Shown: positions 5,788-13,493 of the stretch, one piece after another | Layout of the letters: the number at the start of each line of letters is the position of its first letter | Numbering within the stretch: position 1 is the stretch's first letter | Source: DAOTOJ01 sp035451285 | GTDB taxonomy: Bacteria; Patescibacteriota; Minisyncoccia; UBA6257; Brennerbacteraceae | Assembly (NCBI GenBank): GCA_035451285.1 | Contig: DAOTOJ010000009.1 | Span: forward strand, 1 to 16,146 | DNA: 16,146 nt | Direction: 5' to 3' | Made by a program: the position numbers and the translations under genes | Notes under the pieces: model-generated | The model's database searches: none | Seen by the model: the letters and a program-made list of their open reading frames with translations, nothing else | What the model was told of the DNA's origin: nothing

Positions 5788-8307
5788 TTAATTAAGATAG
5801 TCTTTTAAATACTTGCCAGTTACTGAAAATTTGTTTTTGACTAATTCTTCGGGAGTGCCACAAGCTACAACTTTACCGCCTTTATCTCCGCCTTCAGGAC
5901 CTAAATCAATTACATAATCAGCTGATTTTATAACATGCATATTGTGTTCAATAACCACAATGCTGTTTCCCCTGTCAATCAATTTATTTAAAACTTCAAG
6001 CAAAAGCTTAACGTCGTAATAGTGAAGACCAACTGTTGGCTCATCAAGTAAAAATAAAGTTCTTTTGCCTAAAGGATTAATTAATTCTCTTGATAATTTA
6101 ATTCTTTGAGCTTCGCCTCCAGATAAAACTGTAGCGCTTTGCCCTAATTTTAGATATCCCAAGCCAACTTCTGTGAGAAGTTTTAGTTTATCAGTAATAG
6201 TATAAATATTTTCAAAAAAATTTAAACCTTCATCAATTGTTAAATTTAAAACATCATTAATGTTTTTGCCTTTATATTTTACTTCTAAAGTTTCTTTATT
6301 AAATCTTTTGCCGTGGCAAACCTCGCATTCTACTAAAACTGGTGGCAAAAAATGCATTTCAATTAAATTATAACCAGCTCCATGGCAAGCTTCACATCTT
6401 CCCCCTCTAACATTAAAAGAAAAACGGGAAGGAGAATAACCACGAGCTACTGCTTGAGGCAATTGGGCATAAAAATCTCTGATCGGAGTAAATACTCCGG
6501 TATAGGTTGCGGGATTAGAACGGGGAGTTCTGCCAATTGGCGATTGGTCAACCATTACTACCCTATCAAGGTATTCAGTGTTTAAAATTTTAGAAACATT
6601 TTCTAAATCTCTAAATCTTGATTTAATTCTTAATAAATTTTTATATAACACATCATAAATTAAAGAAGATTTGCCGCTTCCTGAAACGCCGGTTACCACC
6701 ACTAATTTTCTTAAAGGTATTTCAACATTAATATTCTTTAAATTATTGGCTCGAGCTCCAACAATCATTAATTTTTCAGTAATGCTTTTTCTGCGATTTT
6801 TGGGTACTGCTATTTTTTCTTCCCCTTTCAGATATTTTAAGGTTAAAGATTTTTGAGGGGTTTTTGTTTTTTTATCCAATAATTTTGAAATTTCTCCACA
6901 AGCTACAACTTCTCCACCTTTTATTCCAGCCATTTCTCCTAAATCAACCAGATAATCAGCTGACTTTATTGTTCGTTCATCGTGTTCTACAACAATTAAG
7001 CTATTATGCCTATTTTTTAATTCTTTTAAAGTATTGATTAATTTTTCAGTATCCCGTTCATGAAGCCCAATTGTTGGCTCATCTAAAACATATAAAGTAT
7101 TGGAGAGTTTGGAGCCTATTTGAGAAGCTAATCTTATTCTTTGGGCTTCGCCTCCAGATAAAGTTTCTGCTTCTCTAGTCATTTGTAAATAATTCAAACC
7201 AACTTCCAATAAAAATCCCAATCTATCAATAATTTCTTTAACAATTGTGGAGGCAATTGTTTTTTCGCGGATAGTTAATTTTGATTCATAAGACACAAAA
7301 AAATTATAAGCCTCTTCTAAAGATAATGAACAAACTTCATAAATATTTTTGCCGGAAATCTTCACTGATAAAGCTTCTTTTCTTAATCTTTTTCCTTCAC
7401 AAGTTGGACAAATTGTTTTTAAAAAAATATCTTTCTTTCCAAGGCCAGCGCAATCAGGGCAGGCTCCATAAGGGCTATTAAAAGAAAACAATCTTGGTTC
7501 AACTTCTGGAAAAGCAAAATTATCATTAGGACAAGTAAAATGAGAAGAAAGCAAAAATTCCCGTTTATAACTTTCGAATTTGCTATCAGCCATTAATCCG
7601 ATATTAACCAGACCATTAGAATAATTTAAAGCATTTTCTACTGCCTCAAAAAGCCGGCTTTCATCTTTTATTGAAACTTTATCGATAATAATTTCAATAG
7701 TATGGTCTTGATAACGAGAAAGCTCAATTTTGTCGTGAAGCGAATAAATTTTGTTGTCAATTCTTGCTTGCGAATAACCTAAATTTAAATAATTATAAAG
7801 CAATTGGTAATACTCGCCTTTTCTACCTCGAACAACTGGAGAAAAAATTGTCAAATATTCAGCCTTGTTTTTTAAAGCTTCTTCTTTGATAATTTTTACC
7901 ATTTCATCAATTGACAATCTTTCTATTTTTGCTCCATCAATTGGACAATAAACTTCTCCTAATCTTGCGAACAATACTCTTAAATAATCATAAATTTCAG
8001 TTAAAGTTCCAACTGTTGAACGAGGGTTGTGGGATAAAGCTCTTTGATCTATTGAGATTGCCGGAGACAAACCAGAAATTTCATCAACATCAGCTCTTTC
8101 CATTTGCCCTAAAAACTGCCTAATGTAAGGCGACAATGATTCAATGTAGCGGCGCTGGCCTTCGGCAAAAATTGTATCAAAAGCTAAAGAAGATTTGCCG
8201 CTTCCTGAAACCCCAGTAAAAACTACTATCTTATTTTTAGGAATTTCCAGATCAATGTTTTTTAAATTATGGACTCTGGCTCCTTTAATTATTATCTTGT
8301 CTTCCAT
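5788..8307 (-). CDS. uvrA: Excinuclease ABC subunit A, lacking the insertion domain
   Basis: An 839-residue UvrA (usual length about 940), the damage-scanning ATPase that loads UvrB. Both ABC modules are complete: Walker A GVSGSGKS at 32-39 and 540-547, signatures LSGGE at 383-387 and 728-732, and Walker B LYVLDEP and LFLLDEP at 405-411 and 751-757. The UvrB-binding region (about 118-250) is present. The C-terminal zinc finger has C638, C641, C661 and C664. In the first half, GACPDCAGLG (281-290) is followed after nine residues by CPTCEGKRLR (300-309), where E. coli has about 110 more residues. The insertion domain is therefore absent. The CPND at 259-262 has Asp where a second Cys would stand. 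It is co-transcribed with tsaC and uvrC downstream. No Shine-Dalgarno is seen before the ATG. Confidence 0.97.
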   Translation of the reverse strand: MEDKIIIKGARVHNLKNIDLEIPKNKIVVFTGVSGSGKSSLAFDTIFAEGQRRYIESLSPYIRQFLGQMERADVDEISGLSPAISIDQRALSHNPRSTVGTLTEIYDYLRVLFARLGEVYCPIDGAKIERLSIDEMVKIIKEEALKNKAEYLTIFSPVVRGRKGEYYQLLYNYLNLGYSQARIDNKIYSLHDKIELSRYQDHTIEIIIDKVSIKDESRLFEAVENALNYSNGLVNIGLMADSKFESYKREFLLSSHFTCPNDNFAFPEVEPRLFSFNSPYGACPDCAGLGKKDIFLKTICPTCEGKRLRKEALSVKISGKNIYEVCSLSLEEAYNFFVSYESKLTIREKTIASTIVKEIIDRLGFLLEVGLNYLQMTREAETLSGGEAQRIRLASQIGSKLSNTLYVLDEPTIGLHERDTEKLINTLKELKNRHNSLIVVEHDERTIKSADYLVDLGEMAGIKGGEVVACGEISKLLDKKTKTPQKSLTLKYLKGEEKIAVPKNRRKSITEKLMIVGARANNLKNINVEIPLRKLVVVTGVSGSGKSSLIYDVLYKNLLRIKSRFRDLENVSKILNTEYLDRVVMVDQSPIGRTPRSNPATYTGVFTPIRDFYAQLPQAVARGYSPSRFSFNVRGGRCEACHGAGYNLIEMHFLPPVLVECEVCHGKRFNKETLEVKYKGKNINDVLNLTIDEGLNFFENIYTITDKLKLLTEVGLGYLKLGQSATVLSGGEAQRIKLSRELINPLGKRTLFLLDEPTVGLHYYDVKLLLEVLNKLIDRGNSIVVIEHNMHVIKSADYVIDLGPEGGDKGGKVVACGTPEELVKNKFSVTGKYLKDYLN

Positions 8308-8410
8308 AAATTTTTAATTTTAAAATACTAAAGCTCCCTATGTTTTAAAACTATAGGTTATAAAAGCGAATTAATTTTACTCTTTTGAACTTAAAAAGCA
8401 ATAAGCTTAA

Positions 8411-8611
8411 TTATTTTTTAGAAGAATGCTTATTAATCAATTTTTCAAGCTCTTCAATTTCTTGTTCTTTTTCTTTTTCAAGTTTTTTCCAAAAATCCAA
8501 GCACTTCTTGCAACCTCTGGCATCTTTTTTATAAACATTTTTTATACGCCACAAGCTCTTGTGCTCTTGAACCAACTGCAAATAAAGATTGTAATAATGA
8601 TTAGTCATCAT
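8411..8611 (-). CDS. Small conserved-looking coiled-coil protein between uvrB and uvrA
   Basis: A 66-residue charged protein. The first half carries LYLQLVQEHKSLWRIKNVYKKDA (10-32), then GCKKCLDFW with a CxxC (C34, C37), then a Lys/Glu heptad-like helix to the end. I recall very similar small proteins as recurrent hypotheticals in Patescibacteria genomes, but know no function. The lone CxxC could bind metal only as a dimer or with another partner. There is no signal peptide or membrane segment. The start is either of two adjacent ATG codons (8611 or 8608), and no Shine-Dalgarno is present. A TATAAT lies about 25 bp upstream. A shadow reading frame exists on the other strand over the same bases; composition and the family resemblance favour this strand. 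Confidence 0.75.
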   Translation of the reverse strand: MMTNHYYNLYLQLVQEHKSLWRIKNVYKKDARGCKKCLDFWKKLEKEKEQEIEELEKLINKHSSKK

Positions 8612-8636
8612 TTTTTTAATTGTTAATTAATAACTT

Positions 8637-8642
8637 ATTATA
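8637..8642 (-). promoter_or_regulatory. Possible -10 element before the 66-residue gene
   Basis: TATAAT on the minus strand, 25 bp before the ATG pair. No recognisable -35 lies at 16-18 bp, so the call is weak in this AT-rich sequence. If real, the 66-residue gene and uvrA can be transcribed separately from uvrB. Confidence 0.35.
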
Positions 8643-8722
8643 ACTTAATTTTTAAAAATTTACATTTTGATATTTTAATTTTGCATTGAGTATTAGTTCC
8701 ACGTAGTAAAATATTTGCTTTG

Positions 8723-10540
8723 TTAAATAAATTCTTCAATATTTTTAGTAATTGATTGAGGAGTAATGTGGTGCTTTTTATTGTAAGCTAATTGCTTTTT
8801 TCTTCTTCTGTTAACTTCATCTATCGCCCTTTTCATTGAAGGAGTAATACTATCAGCATATAAAATTATTTTCCCCTTAACATTACGAGCAGCTCTACCC
8901 ATTGTTTGGATTAAAGAAGTTTCGCTTCTTAAAAATCCTTCGCGATCGCTGTCTAAAATTGCCACTAAAGTAACTTCTGGCAGGTCTAAACCTTCTCTTA
9001 AAAGATTTACTCCGATTAAAACGTTGAATTTTCCTCTCCTAAAATTAGTTAAAATTTTAGTTCTATCAAGAGTTTGAATATCGCTATGAAGATAATTAGA
9101 TTTGATGCCTTGCTTTTTAAAATAATCATTTAAATCCTCTGCCATTTTTTTAGTTAAAGTATTAACAATGGCTCTTTCATTATTAATTGTTATTTTTCTG
9201 ATTTCACTTATTACATCATCAATTTGGCTTTTATCGGTTTGGCTGTTAAAAACTGGCCTTATTTCAATTTCTGGATCAACTAAACCGGTTGGCCTGATAA
9301 TTTGTTCTACAACCTGTGAAGAATGTTTTAATTCCCAAGCTCCTGGAGTAGCTGAAGTAAAAATAGTTTGGTCTATCATTTTTTCAAATTCAGAAAATTT
9401 CAAAGGACGATTATCTAAAGCTGAAGGCAAACGCCAGCCGTATTCAATTAAAATTGTTTTTCGAGATTTATCGCCTTCGTACATTCCCCTTATTTGAGGC
9501 ACAGCAATATGAGATTCATCAATAATTGTTAAAAAATCCCCTTTGCCATTCTTTCGGGGAAAATAAGATAAAAGAGTATCTGGCGGTTCTCCTGATAATT
9601 TGCCAGTTAAATGCCTGGAGTAATTTTCTATACCATGGCAATACCCTAAAGTTAAAAGCATTTCAAGATCATATTTAGTTCTTCTTTCTAATCTTTCAGC
9701 TTCCAAAAATTTGCCATTTTTTTTAAAAAACTCCAATCTTTCTTTTAGTTCTTTTTTAATTTCTTTTACTGCCCTTTCAATATCTGGTTGAGTTGAAATA
9801 AAATGCTTAAAAGGCATAACAATTATTTCTTTTTCTTGGGAAATTATTTTTAAATTAACAGGGTCAACCAGTTCTAATTTTCTAACTTTTTGATTTTCCA
9901 AAGTTATGCGGTAAATAATATTCTGGGAAGCTGGCATAATTTCAAAGGTATCACCCCTAACTCTAAAAAGTCCCCTTTTTAAAACTCCATTAGTTCTCTT
10001 AAATTGAATTTTTACAAGCTGATTTATGAAATCTCCGCGAGTTACTGGTTGATCAATTTCCAAATGAATGCTTGAAGAAAAATAATTTAGAGGAACTCCT
10101 AAGTTATAAATACAAGAAACCGAAGCTACAATTATAACGTCTTTCCTGGTTAACAGAGCGGTTGTTGCCTGATGCCTTAATCTGTCAATTTCTTCATTAA
10201 TCATTGCTTCTTTTTCAATATAAGTATCGGTAATTGGCAAATACGCTTCAGGCTGATAATAATCATAATAAGAAACAAAATAATTAACAGAATTTTCTGG
10301 AAAAAAATTTTTATATTCCCGATAAAGTTGGGCAGCTAAAGTTTTATTTGGAGCAATTACCAAAACCGGCTTTGAAAATTCTTTAATAACATTTGCTATA
10401 GTAAAAGTTTTGCCAGAGCCAGTAACGCCTAAAAGAGTCTGGTAGTTATAACCCTTTTTTATTCCAGCTACTAATTTTTTTATTGCTTGAGGCTGATCTC
10501 CTGAAGGTTGATAAGCAGAATGTAATTTAAAAAGAGACAT
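8723..10540 (-). CDS. uvrB: Excinuclease ABC subunit B, lacking the C-terminal UVR domain
   Basis: A 605-residue UvrB (usually 660-670), the helicase-like subunit that verifies damage and recruits UvrC. Walker A GVTGSGKT is at 38-45, and the damage-probing beta-hairpin YYDYYQPEAYLP at 91-102. The Walker B box DESH is at 341-344, and helicase motif VI QTMGRAARN at 545-553. The protein stops at HHITPQSITKNIEEFI, just after the helicase core. The Lys-rich linker and the UVR hairpin that contacts UvrC in other bacteria are missing, and the sequence after the stop does not resume that domain in any obvious way. It starts 37 bp after the GerMN protein's stop and may be read from that promoter. No Shine-Dalgarno is present. 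Confidence 0.97.
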   Translation of the reverse strand: MSLFKLHSAYQPSGDQPQAIKKLVAGIKKGYNYQTLLGVTGSGKTFTIANVIKEFSKPVLVIAPNKTLAAQLYREYKNFFPENSVNYFVSYYDYYQPEAYLPITDTYIEKEAMINEEIDRLRHQATTALLTRKDVIIVASVSCIYNLGVPLNYFSSSIHLEIDQPVTRGDFINQLVKIQFKRTNGVLKRGLFRVRGDTFEIMPASQNIIYRITLENQKVRKLELVDPVNLKIISQEKEIIVMPFKHFISTQPDIERAVKEIKKELKERLEFFKKNGKFLEAERLERRTKYDLEMLLTLGYCHGIENYSRHLTGKLSGEPPDTLLSYFPRKNGKGDFLTIIDESHIAVPQIRGMYEGDKSRKTILIEYGWRLPSALDNRPLKFSEFEKMIDQTIFTSATPGAWELKHSSQVVEQIIRPTGLVDPEIEIRPVFNSQTDKSQIDDVISEIRKITINNERAIVNTLTKKMAEDLNDYFKKQGIKSNYLHSDIQTLDRTKILTNFRRGKFNVLIGVNLLREGLDLPEVTLVAILDSDREGFLRSETSLIQTMGRAARNVKGKIILYADSITPSMKRAIDEVNRRRKKQLAYNKKHHITPQSITKNIEEFI

Positions 10541-10577
10541 TTAATAAATGATAAATATAAATTATATTTTAATAATT

Positions 10578-11498
10578 TTAGGGTTGAAGGATGTCTTCTG
10601 TTCGCGAATCAATTGAAATAATAACTTCCTTAATAGTTGAAAATTGTTTTAAAGTTTCTGTAATTTGCGCTCTAATTGCTGAAACCCTGCAGGAACCGCC
10701 AACCCCTTGTTCTAGGTCTTTACTAAAATCAATTTTAGCTATTCCATTTTCTATTGTTAGGCTTTGGATTTTAACATTTGACGGTAAAGAAGAAAAATAA
10801 TTTTCTGATTTTTCTTCTGGAGTTGGCCCTTTTAACAATTCTTCAATGGCAGCTCTGGCAACTGCTTGGGTTTTTGGAATTTGTCTTTCAACGGGAAAAA
10901 CTTTAAAACAGCTGGCTTCGGGATCCAAATCGCTGTTGTTAAAAAACACTTTAATTGTCATTAAATCATTTTGGCTAGTCTCTTGAAATCTAACTGGCAA
11001 TTCAAATTTATCGTCGTTTTGAGCTAAACCCGATGGATTATCTCTTTCAAAAACAATAAAACCAGTAGAAGTTTGGGGATTTTCAAAATTTAAAACAGCT
11101 TCAAATGGCACAAAATCTTCGCTCATCCAATCCTTTTGGGCTTGGGCAATTGTTCTAGCAATCTCGTTTCTATTAGCATCAAGTAGTTTTATTGGAAAGC
11201 TTGCTTCAAAATACCACATACCTCGCGCTTCTCCGGTAATTGTTAAAGGAGAAGAAATCAAATCATTGGCTTTTAAATCAAAAATTTTTAATTTATCATT
11301 ATAAAAATTTGTAGGACATTTTTCTAATGGCTGAGGTTCTTTGGGGTTACCAATTTTTTGCCACTCGCCGTTCTGGCATAACCAATAATTATTGACTTCA
11401 TAAACCGAATTGTTAGCTATTTTTTTATAATCAATTAAAAAATACAAACCCCCTAAAATAACAATAATTCCTAAAATTATTAAAACTTTTTTAACCAT
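10578..11498 (-). CDS. Membrane-anchored Gmad2/GerMN domain protein
   Basis: A 306-residue exported protein. Residues 3-23 are a hydrophobic N-terminal helix with no lipobox cysteine at its end, so it is probably a membrane anchor. Residues 40-61 contain CQNGEW and a second Cys. Residues about 70-168 are an immunoglobulin-like Gmad2 domain, recognised by SPLTITGEARGMWYFEASFP (83-102). Residues about 180-303 are a GerMN domain, with the TIKVFF strand, AAIEELLKGPTPEEK and NGIAKIDFSKDL. Both domains were named from spore germination proteins but occur together in many non-sporulating bacteria, where they are cell-envelope proteins of unknown task. It lies between fpg and uvrB. An extended -10 promoter is suggested about 25 bp before the start. 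Confidence 0.88.
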   Translation of the reverse strand: MVKKVLIILGIIVILGGLYFLIDYKKIANNSVYEVNNYWLCQNGEWQKIGNPKEPQPLEKCPTNFYNDKLKIFDLKANDLISSPLTITGEARGMWYFEASFPIKLLDANRNEIARTIAQAQKDWMSEDFVPFEAVLNFENPQTSTGFIVFERDNPSGLAQNDDKFELPVRFQETSQNDLMTIKVFFNNSDLDPEASCFKVFPVERQIPKTQAVARAAIEELLKGPTPEEKSENYFSSLPSNVKIQSLTIENGIAKIDFSKDLEQGVGGSCRVSAIRAQITETLKQFSTIKEVIISIDSRTEDILQP

Positions 11499-11522
11499 AA
11501 ATTATTATTAATTAATTACTAA

Positions 11523-11531
11523 ATTATAGCA
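11523..11531 (-). promoter_or_regulatory. Putative extended -10 promoter of the Gmad2/GerMN gene (and uvrB)
   Basis: TGCTATAAT on the minus strand (11531-11523), 24 bp before the ATG. The -35 position falls within an AT-rich hairpin and does not match. Extended -10 promoters can work without a -35. Confidence 0.45.
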
Positions 11532-11534
11532 CAG

Positions 11535-11557
11535 ACTAATAATAGTTTATTATTAGT
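11535..11557. repeat. AT-rich inverted repeat after fpg
   Basis: ACTAATAATA and TATTATTAGT form a perfect 10-bp stem around GTT, four bases after the fpg stop. No T-run follows on the minus strand, so it is a poor intrinsic terminator. It may protect the 3' end of the sod-fpg message. Confidence 0.5.
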
Positions 11558-11561
11558 TGAA

Positions 11562-12359
11562 TCATTTTTGGCAAATTGGACAAAAATAAGTTGCTCTTGA
11601 AAGCAAATTAATTTTTTTAATAATTCCCTTGTCTCGAGGACATCTTCTATTAGCTCTGCCATAAATATAAAAATGTTTTTGATAATTTCCTTTTTGAGCT
11701 TCAGTTGTTATAAAGCTTGAAATGCTTGAACCACTAAATTTTAAAGCCCTTTTTAAAACCTTGGTTATTGCTTTGTAAAGATCTTTTAATTGCTTATTGG
11801 TTAAATTATTGCCTTTAGTTTTAGGATTAATCCGCGCTAAATATAATATTTCATTAGCATAAATATTTCCAATTCCCGAAATTTTAGTTTGATCCATTAA
11901 TAATCCCTTAATCATTCTGGAACTATTTTTGATAATTTTTTCAAATTCTTCAAAGCTAATTTCCAAAGCATCGGTTCCTAAATTTTTTAATAAATCTTTC
12001 AATTCATCTTTTTTTATAACTTTTAGCCAGCCGAATCTTCTAATATCGTTATAAATTAATTTTTCTTTTCCCAAATAAAAAATTGCTCGGTTGTGAACTT
12101 TATTAAAATTTTTTGATTCTTTTTCAAAAACAAATCTGCCGCTCATTTTGAAGTGAGTAGCTAAACAAAAGTTATTTTCAAAACAAATTATCAAAATTTT
12201 GCCAATTCTTTTAATTTGAGTTATTCGAGAATTTAAAATGTTGTTTTTATCGCCTTTAAAAATTTTGGGGTCTTTTATTTCAATTTTGGTAAATCTCTTA
12301 CCAAGCAGTTTAGCTTCTAATTGCCTTTTAATAATTTCAACTTCAACTAATTCTGGCAT
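11562..12359 (-). CDS. mutM (fpg): Formamidopyrimidine-DNA glycosylase
   Basis: A 265-residue bifunctional glycosylase/AP lyase that removes 8-oxoguanine and formamidopyrimidines. I place the start at 12359 because the mature protein must begin with Pro: MPELVEVE supplies catalytic P2 and E3. The in-frame ATG 18 codons upstream would bury P2 and run into sod. Other landmarks are K54 (E. coli K57), HFKMSGRF, YNDIRRFG and GIGNIYANEIL. The C-terminal zinc finger has R255, C240, C260 and C263, but the second Cys is replaced by Asp (CPRD, D243). The gene begins 2 bp after the sod stop, so the two are translated from one message: one enzyme removes superoxide and the other repairs the base damage it leads to. 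The stop is TGA. Confidence 0.95.
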   Translation of the reverse strand: MPELVEVEIIKRQLEAKLLGKRFTKIEIKDPKIFKGDKNNILNSRITQIKRIGKILIICFENNFCLATHFKMSGRFVFEKESKNFNKVHNRAIFYLGKEKLIYNDIRRFGWLKVIKKDELKDLLKNLGTDALEISFEEFEKIIKNSSRMIKGLLMDQTKISGIGNIYANEILYLARINPKTKGNNLTNKQLKDLYKAITKVLKRALKFSGSSISSFITTEAQKGNYQKHFYIYGRANRRCPRDKGIIKKINLLSRATYFCPICQK

Positions 12360-12361
12360 AG

Positions 12362-12961
12362 TTAAGCCAAATAAAAGCGGGAAACCGCATCCCAATTTAC
12401 AACATTCCACCAATTTTGAACATATTCCGCTCTTCTATTTTGATATTTCAAATAGTAAGCATGTTCCCAAACGTCAATTGCCAAAATAGGAGTTAATTCT
12501 AAATATAAGGGAGAATCTTGGTTGGGTAGCGATAAAACTTTTAATTCATTTTGCTGATTTCTAACAAGCCAAGCCCAGCCACTTCCAAAGTGGCTTATAG
12601 CTGTTTTAGAAAACAAATCTTTAAAAGCCTCAAAGCTTCCAAAATTTTTATTAAAAGCGTCTAATAACTCTTTAGCTGGTTCTGTTTTTAAAGGGCTCAT
12701 CAAATCCCAAAATAGCAGATGATTATAATAACCTCCTCCTTGATTTCTGACAGCAGTTCTTATATCTTCTGGAATTTTTTCATAATCTTTTAAAAGTTCA
12801 GTTACTGGAATATTAAATAGTTCAGGATGTTTTTCTAAGGCAGCATTAAAATTGTCAGTATAAGCTTGATGGTGCTTATTGTAATGAATTTCCATTGTTT
12901 GAGCGTCGATGTACGGCTCTAAAGCATTATAATTATATGGCAAAGATGGCAATTGATACAT
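12362..12961 (-). CDS. sodA: Superoxide dismutase, Fe/Mn family (Mn-type residues)
   Basis: A 199-residue protein of normal length that converts superoxide to hydrogen peroxide and oxygen. The four metal ligands are H26 (MEIHYNKHHQAY), H81 (YYNHLLFW), D163 and H167 (DVWEHAYY). Residues GGGYYNH (75-81) and NQDSP (147-151) follow the Mn-type pattern, where Gln at about 148 comes from the second domain, rather than the Fe-type AAQ pattern; cambialistic use of either metal is possible. There is no signal peptide, so it is cytosolic. It is the first gene of a sod-fpg pair with a 2-bp gap, and is preceded by a promoter (TTGTTA, 17 bp, TATAAT) and a set of 12-bp palindromic repeats. Its presence shows exposure to oxygen even though most Patescibacteria are considered fermentative. 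Confidence 0.96.
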   Translation of the reverse strand: MYQLPSLPYNYNALEPYIDAQTMEIHYNKHHQAYTDNFNAALEKHPELFNIPVTELLKDYEKIPEDIRTAVRNQGGGYYNHLLFWDLMSPLKTEPAKELLDAFNKNFGSFEAFKDLFSKTAISHFGSGWAWLVRNQQNELKVLSLPNQDSPLYLELTPILAIDVWEHAYYLKYQNRRAEYVQNWWNVVNWDAVSRFYLA

Positions 12962-13007
12962 ATTTTTATAAATTATTTTTATTGATTTAATTATTTAAAT
13001 TAGCAAA

Positions 13008-13036
13008 ATTATAATTTATTAAATTATAAATAACAA
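13008..13036 (-). promoter_or_regulatory. Putative promoter of the sod-fpg pair
   Basis: TTGTTA (13036-13031), 17 bp, TATAAT (13013-13008) on the minus strand. The -10 is perfect and the -35 matches 4 of 6. It gives a leader of about 40 nt before the sod ATG. Confidence 0.6.
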
Positions 13037-13084
13037 GAACTTTAAAAATTTAAACTTTTATATTTACATTTTTAACTTAAAATA

Positions 13085-13120
13085 TTCCATATGATTATCC
13101 ATATGGTTATCCATATGGAA
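13085..13120. repeat. Three tandem 12-bp palindromic repeats upstream of sod
   Basis: CCATATG(G/A) occurs at 13087, 13099 and 13111, exactly 12 bp apart, each joined by (G/A)TTAT. Each CCATATGG is a palindrome, and the outer copies can also pair (TTCCATATG with CATATGGAA). The array begins 49 bp upstream of the sod -35 and 28 bp after the MazG stop. It may be an operator array for a regulator of sod-fpg, or a terminator-like hairpin for the MazG unit, although no T-run follows it. Confidence 0.7.
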
Positions 13121-13147
13121 AATTAAAAGTCTTAATTTTAAAATGTT

Positions 13148-13477
13148 TTATCTATTATCTCCTTCACTTTTAATTACCCCTCTTGTTTCTCTATCGAAAA
13201 GTTTTTCTATATTCAATTGGGCGACTTGTTCTAAAGATAAATTTAATTCAGTTGCAATTTGAGATAAATACCACAAAACATCTCCTAATTCTTTGGCAAT
13301 TTCCAATTTATAGTCATCAGATAAAACTCCTTCTTTATTTCTAAAAAGTTTTTTAATTTTTTCAGCAACTTCTCCTGCTTCGCCAGTTAAACCTAAAACT
13401 GGATAAACGAAATTTTCTCCTATTTTAGGGTAGTGGGCTGTTTTTCTTGATTGTTTTTGATATTCTTCAAAAGTCAT
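13148..13477 (-). CDS. MazG-like nucleotide pyrophosphohydrolase
   Basis: A 109-residue single-domain all-alpha NTP pyrophosphohydrolase. The metal-binding pattern is E33-x-x-E36 in TGEAGEVAEKIKK and E63-x-x-D66 in KELGDVLWYL. The C-terminal LFDRETRGVIKSEGDNR is also typical of this MazG-like group. Such enzymes hydrolyse (d)NTPs to the monophosphate and pyrophosphate, in many cases to remove damaged or non-canonical nucleotides. The real substrate cannot be read from sequence. It starts 16 bp after the DUF763 gene and is surely co-transcribed with it. With sod and fpg next to it, nucleotide-pool cleaning is a reasonable guess. Confidence 0.9.
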   Translation of the reverse strand: MTFEEYQKQSRKTAHYPKIGENFVYPVLGLTGEAGEVAEKIKKLFRNKEGVLSDDYKLEIAKELGDVLWYLSQIATELNLSLEQVAQLNIEKLFDRETRGVIKSEGDNR

Positions 13478-13493
13478 TTATTTTAATAAAAAA

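Noticed and set aside
8337..8357. Hairpin CCTAT-GTTTT/AAAAC-ATAGG in the uvrA leader
   Set aside because: It has a bulge and no T-run on the minus strand and is mostly A-T; neither a terminator nor a clear regulatory element.
9168..9497. Open frame of 109 codons on the plus strand inside uvrB
   Set aside because: It lies wholly antisense to a certain gene and shows no recognisable motif. The same holds for the other plus-strand frames inside uvrA, uvrC, ndk and the GerMN gene.
12360..12413. An 18-residue N-terminal extension of Fpg from an upstream in-frame ATG
   Set aside because: Fpg needs Pro at position 2 as its nucleophile; the extension overlaps the end of sod and resembles nothing in the family.
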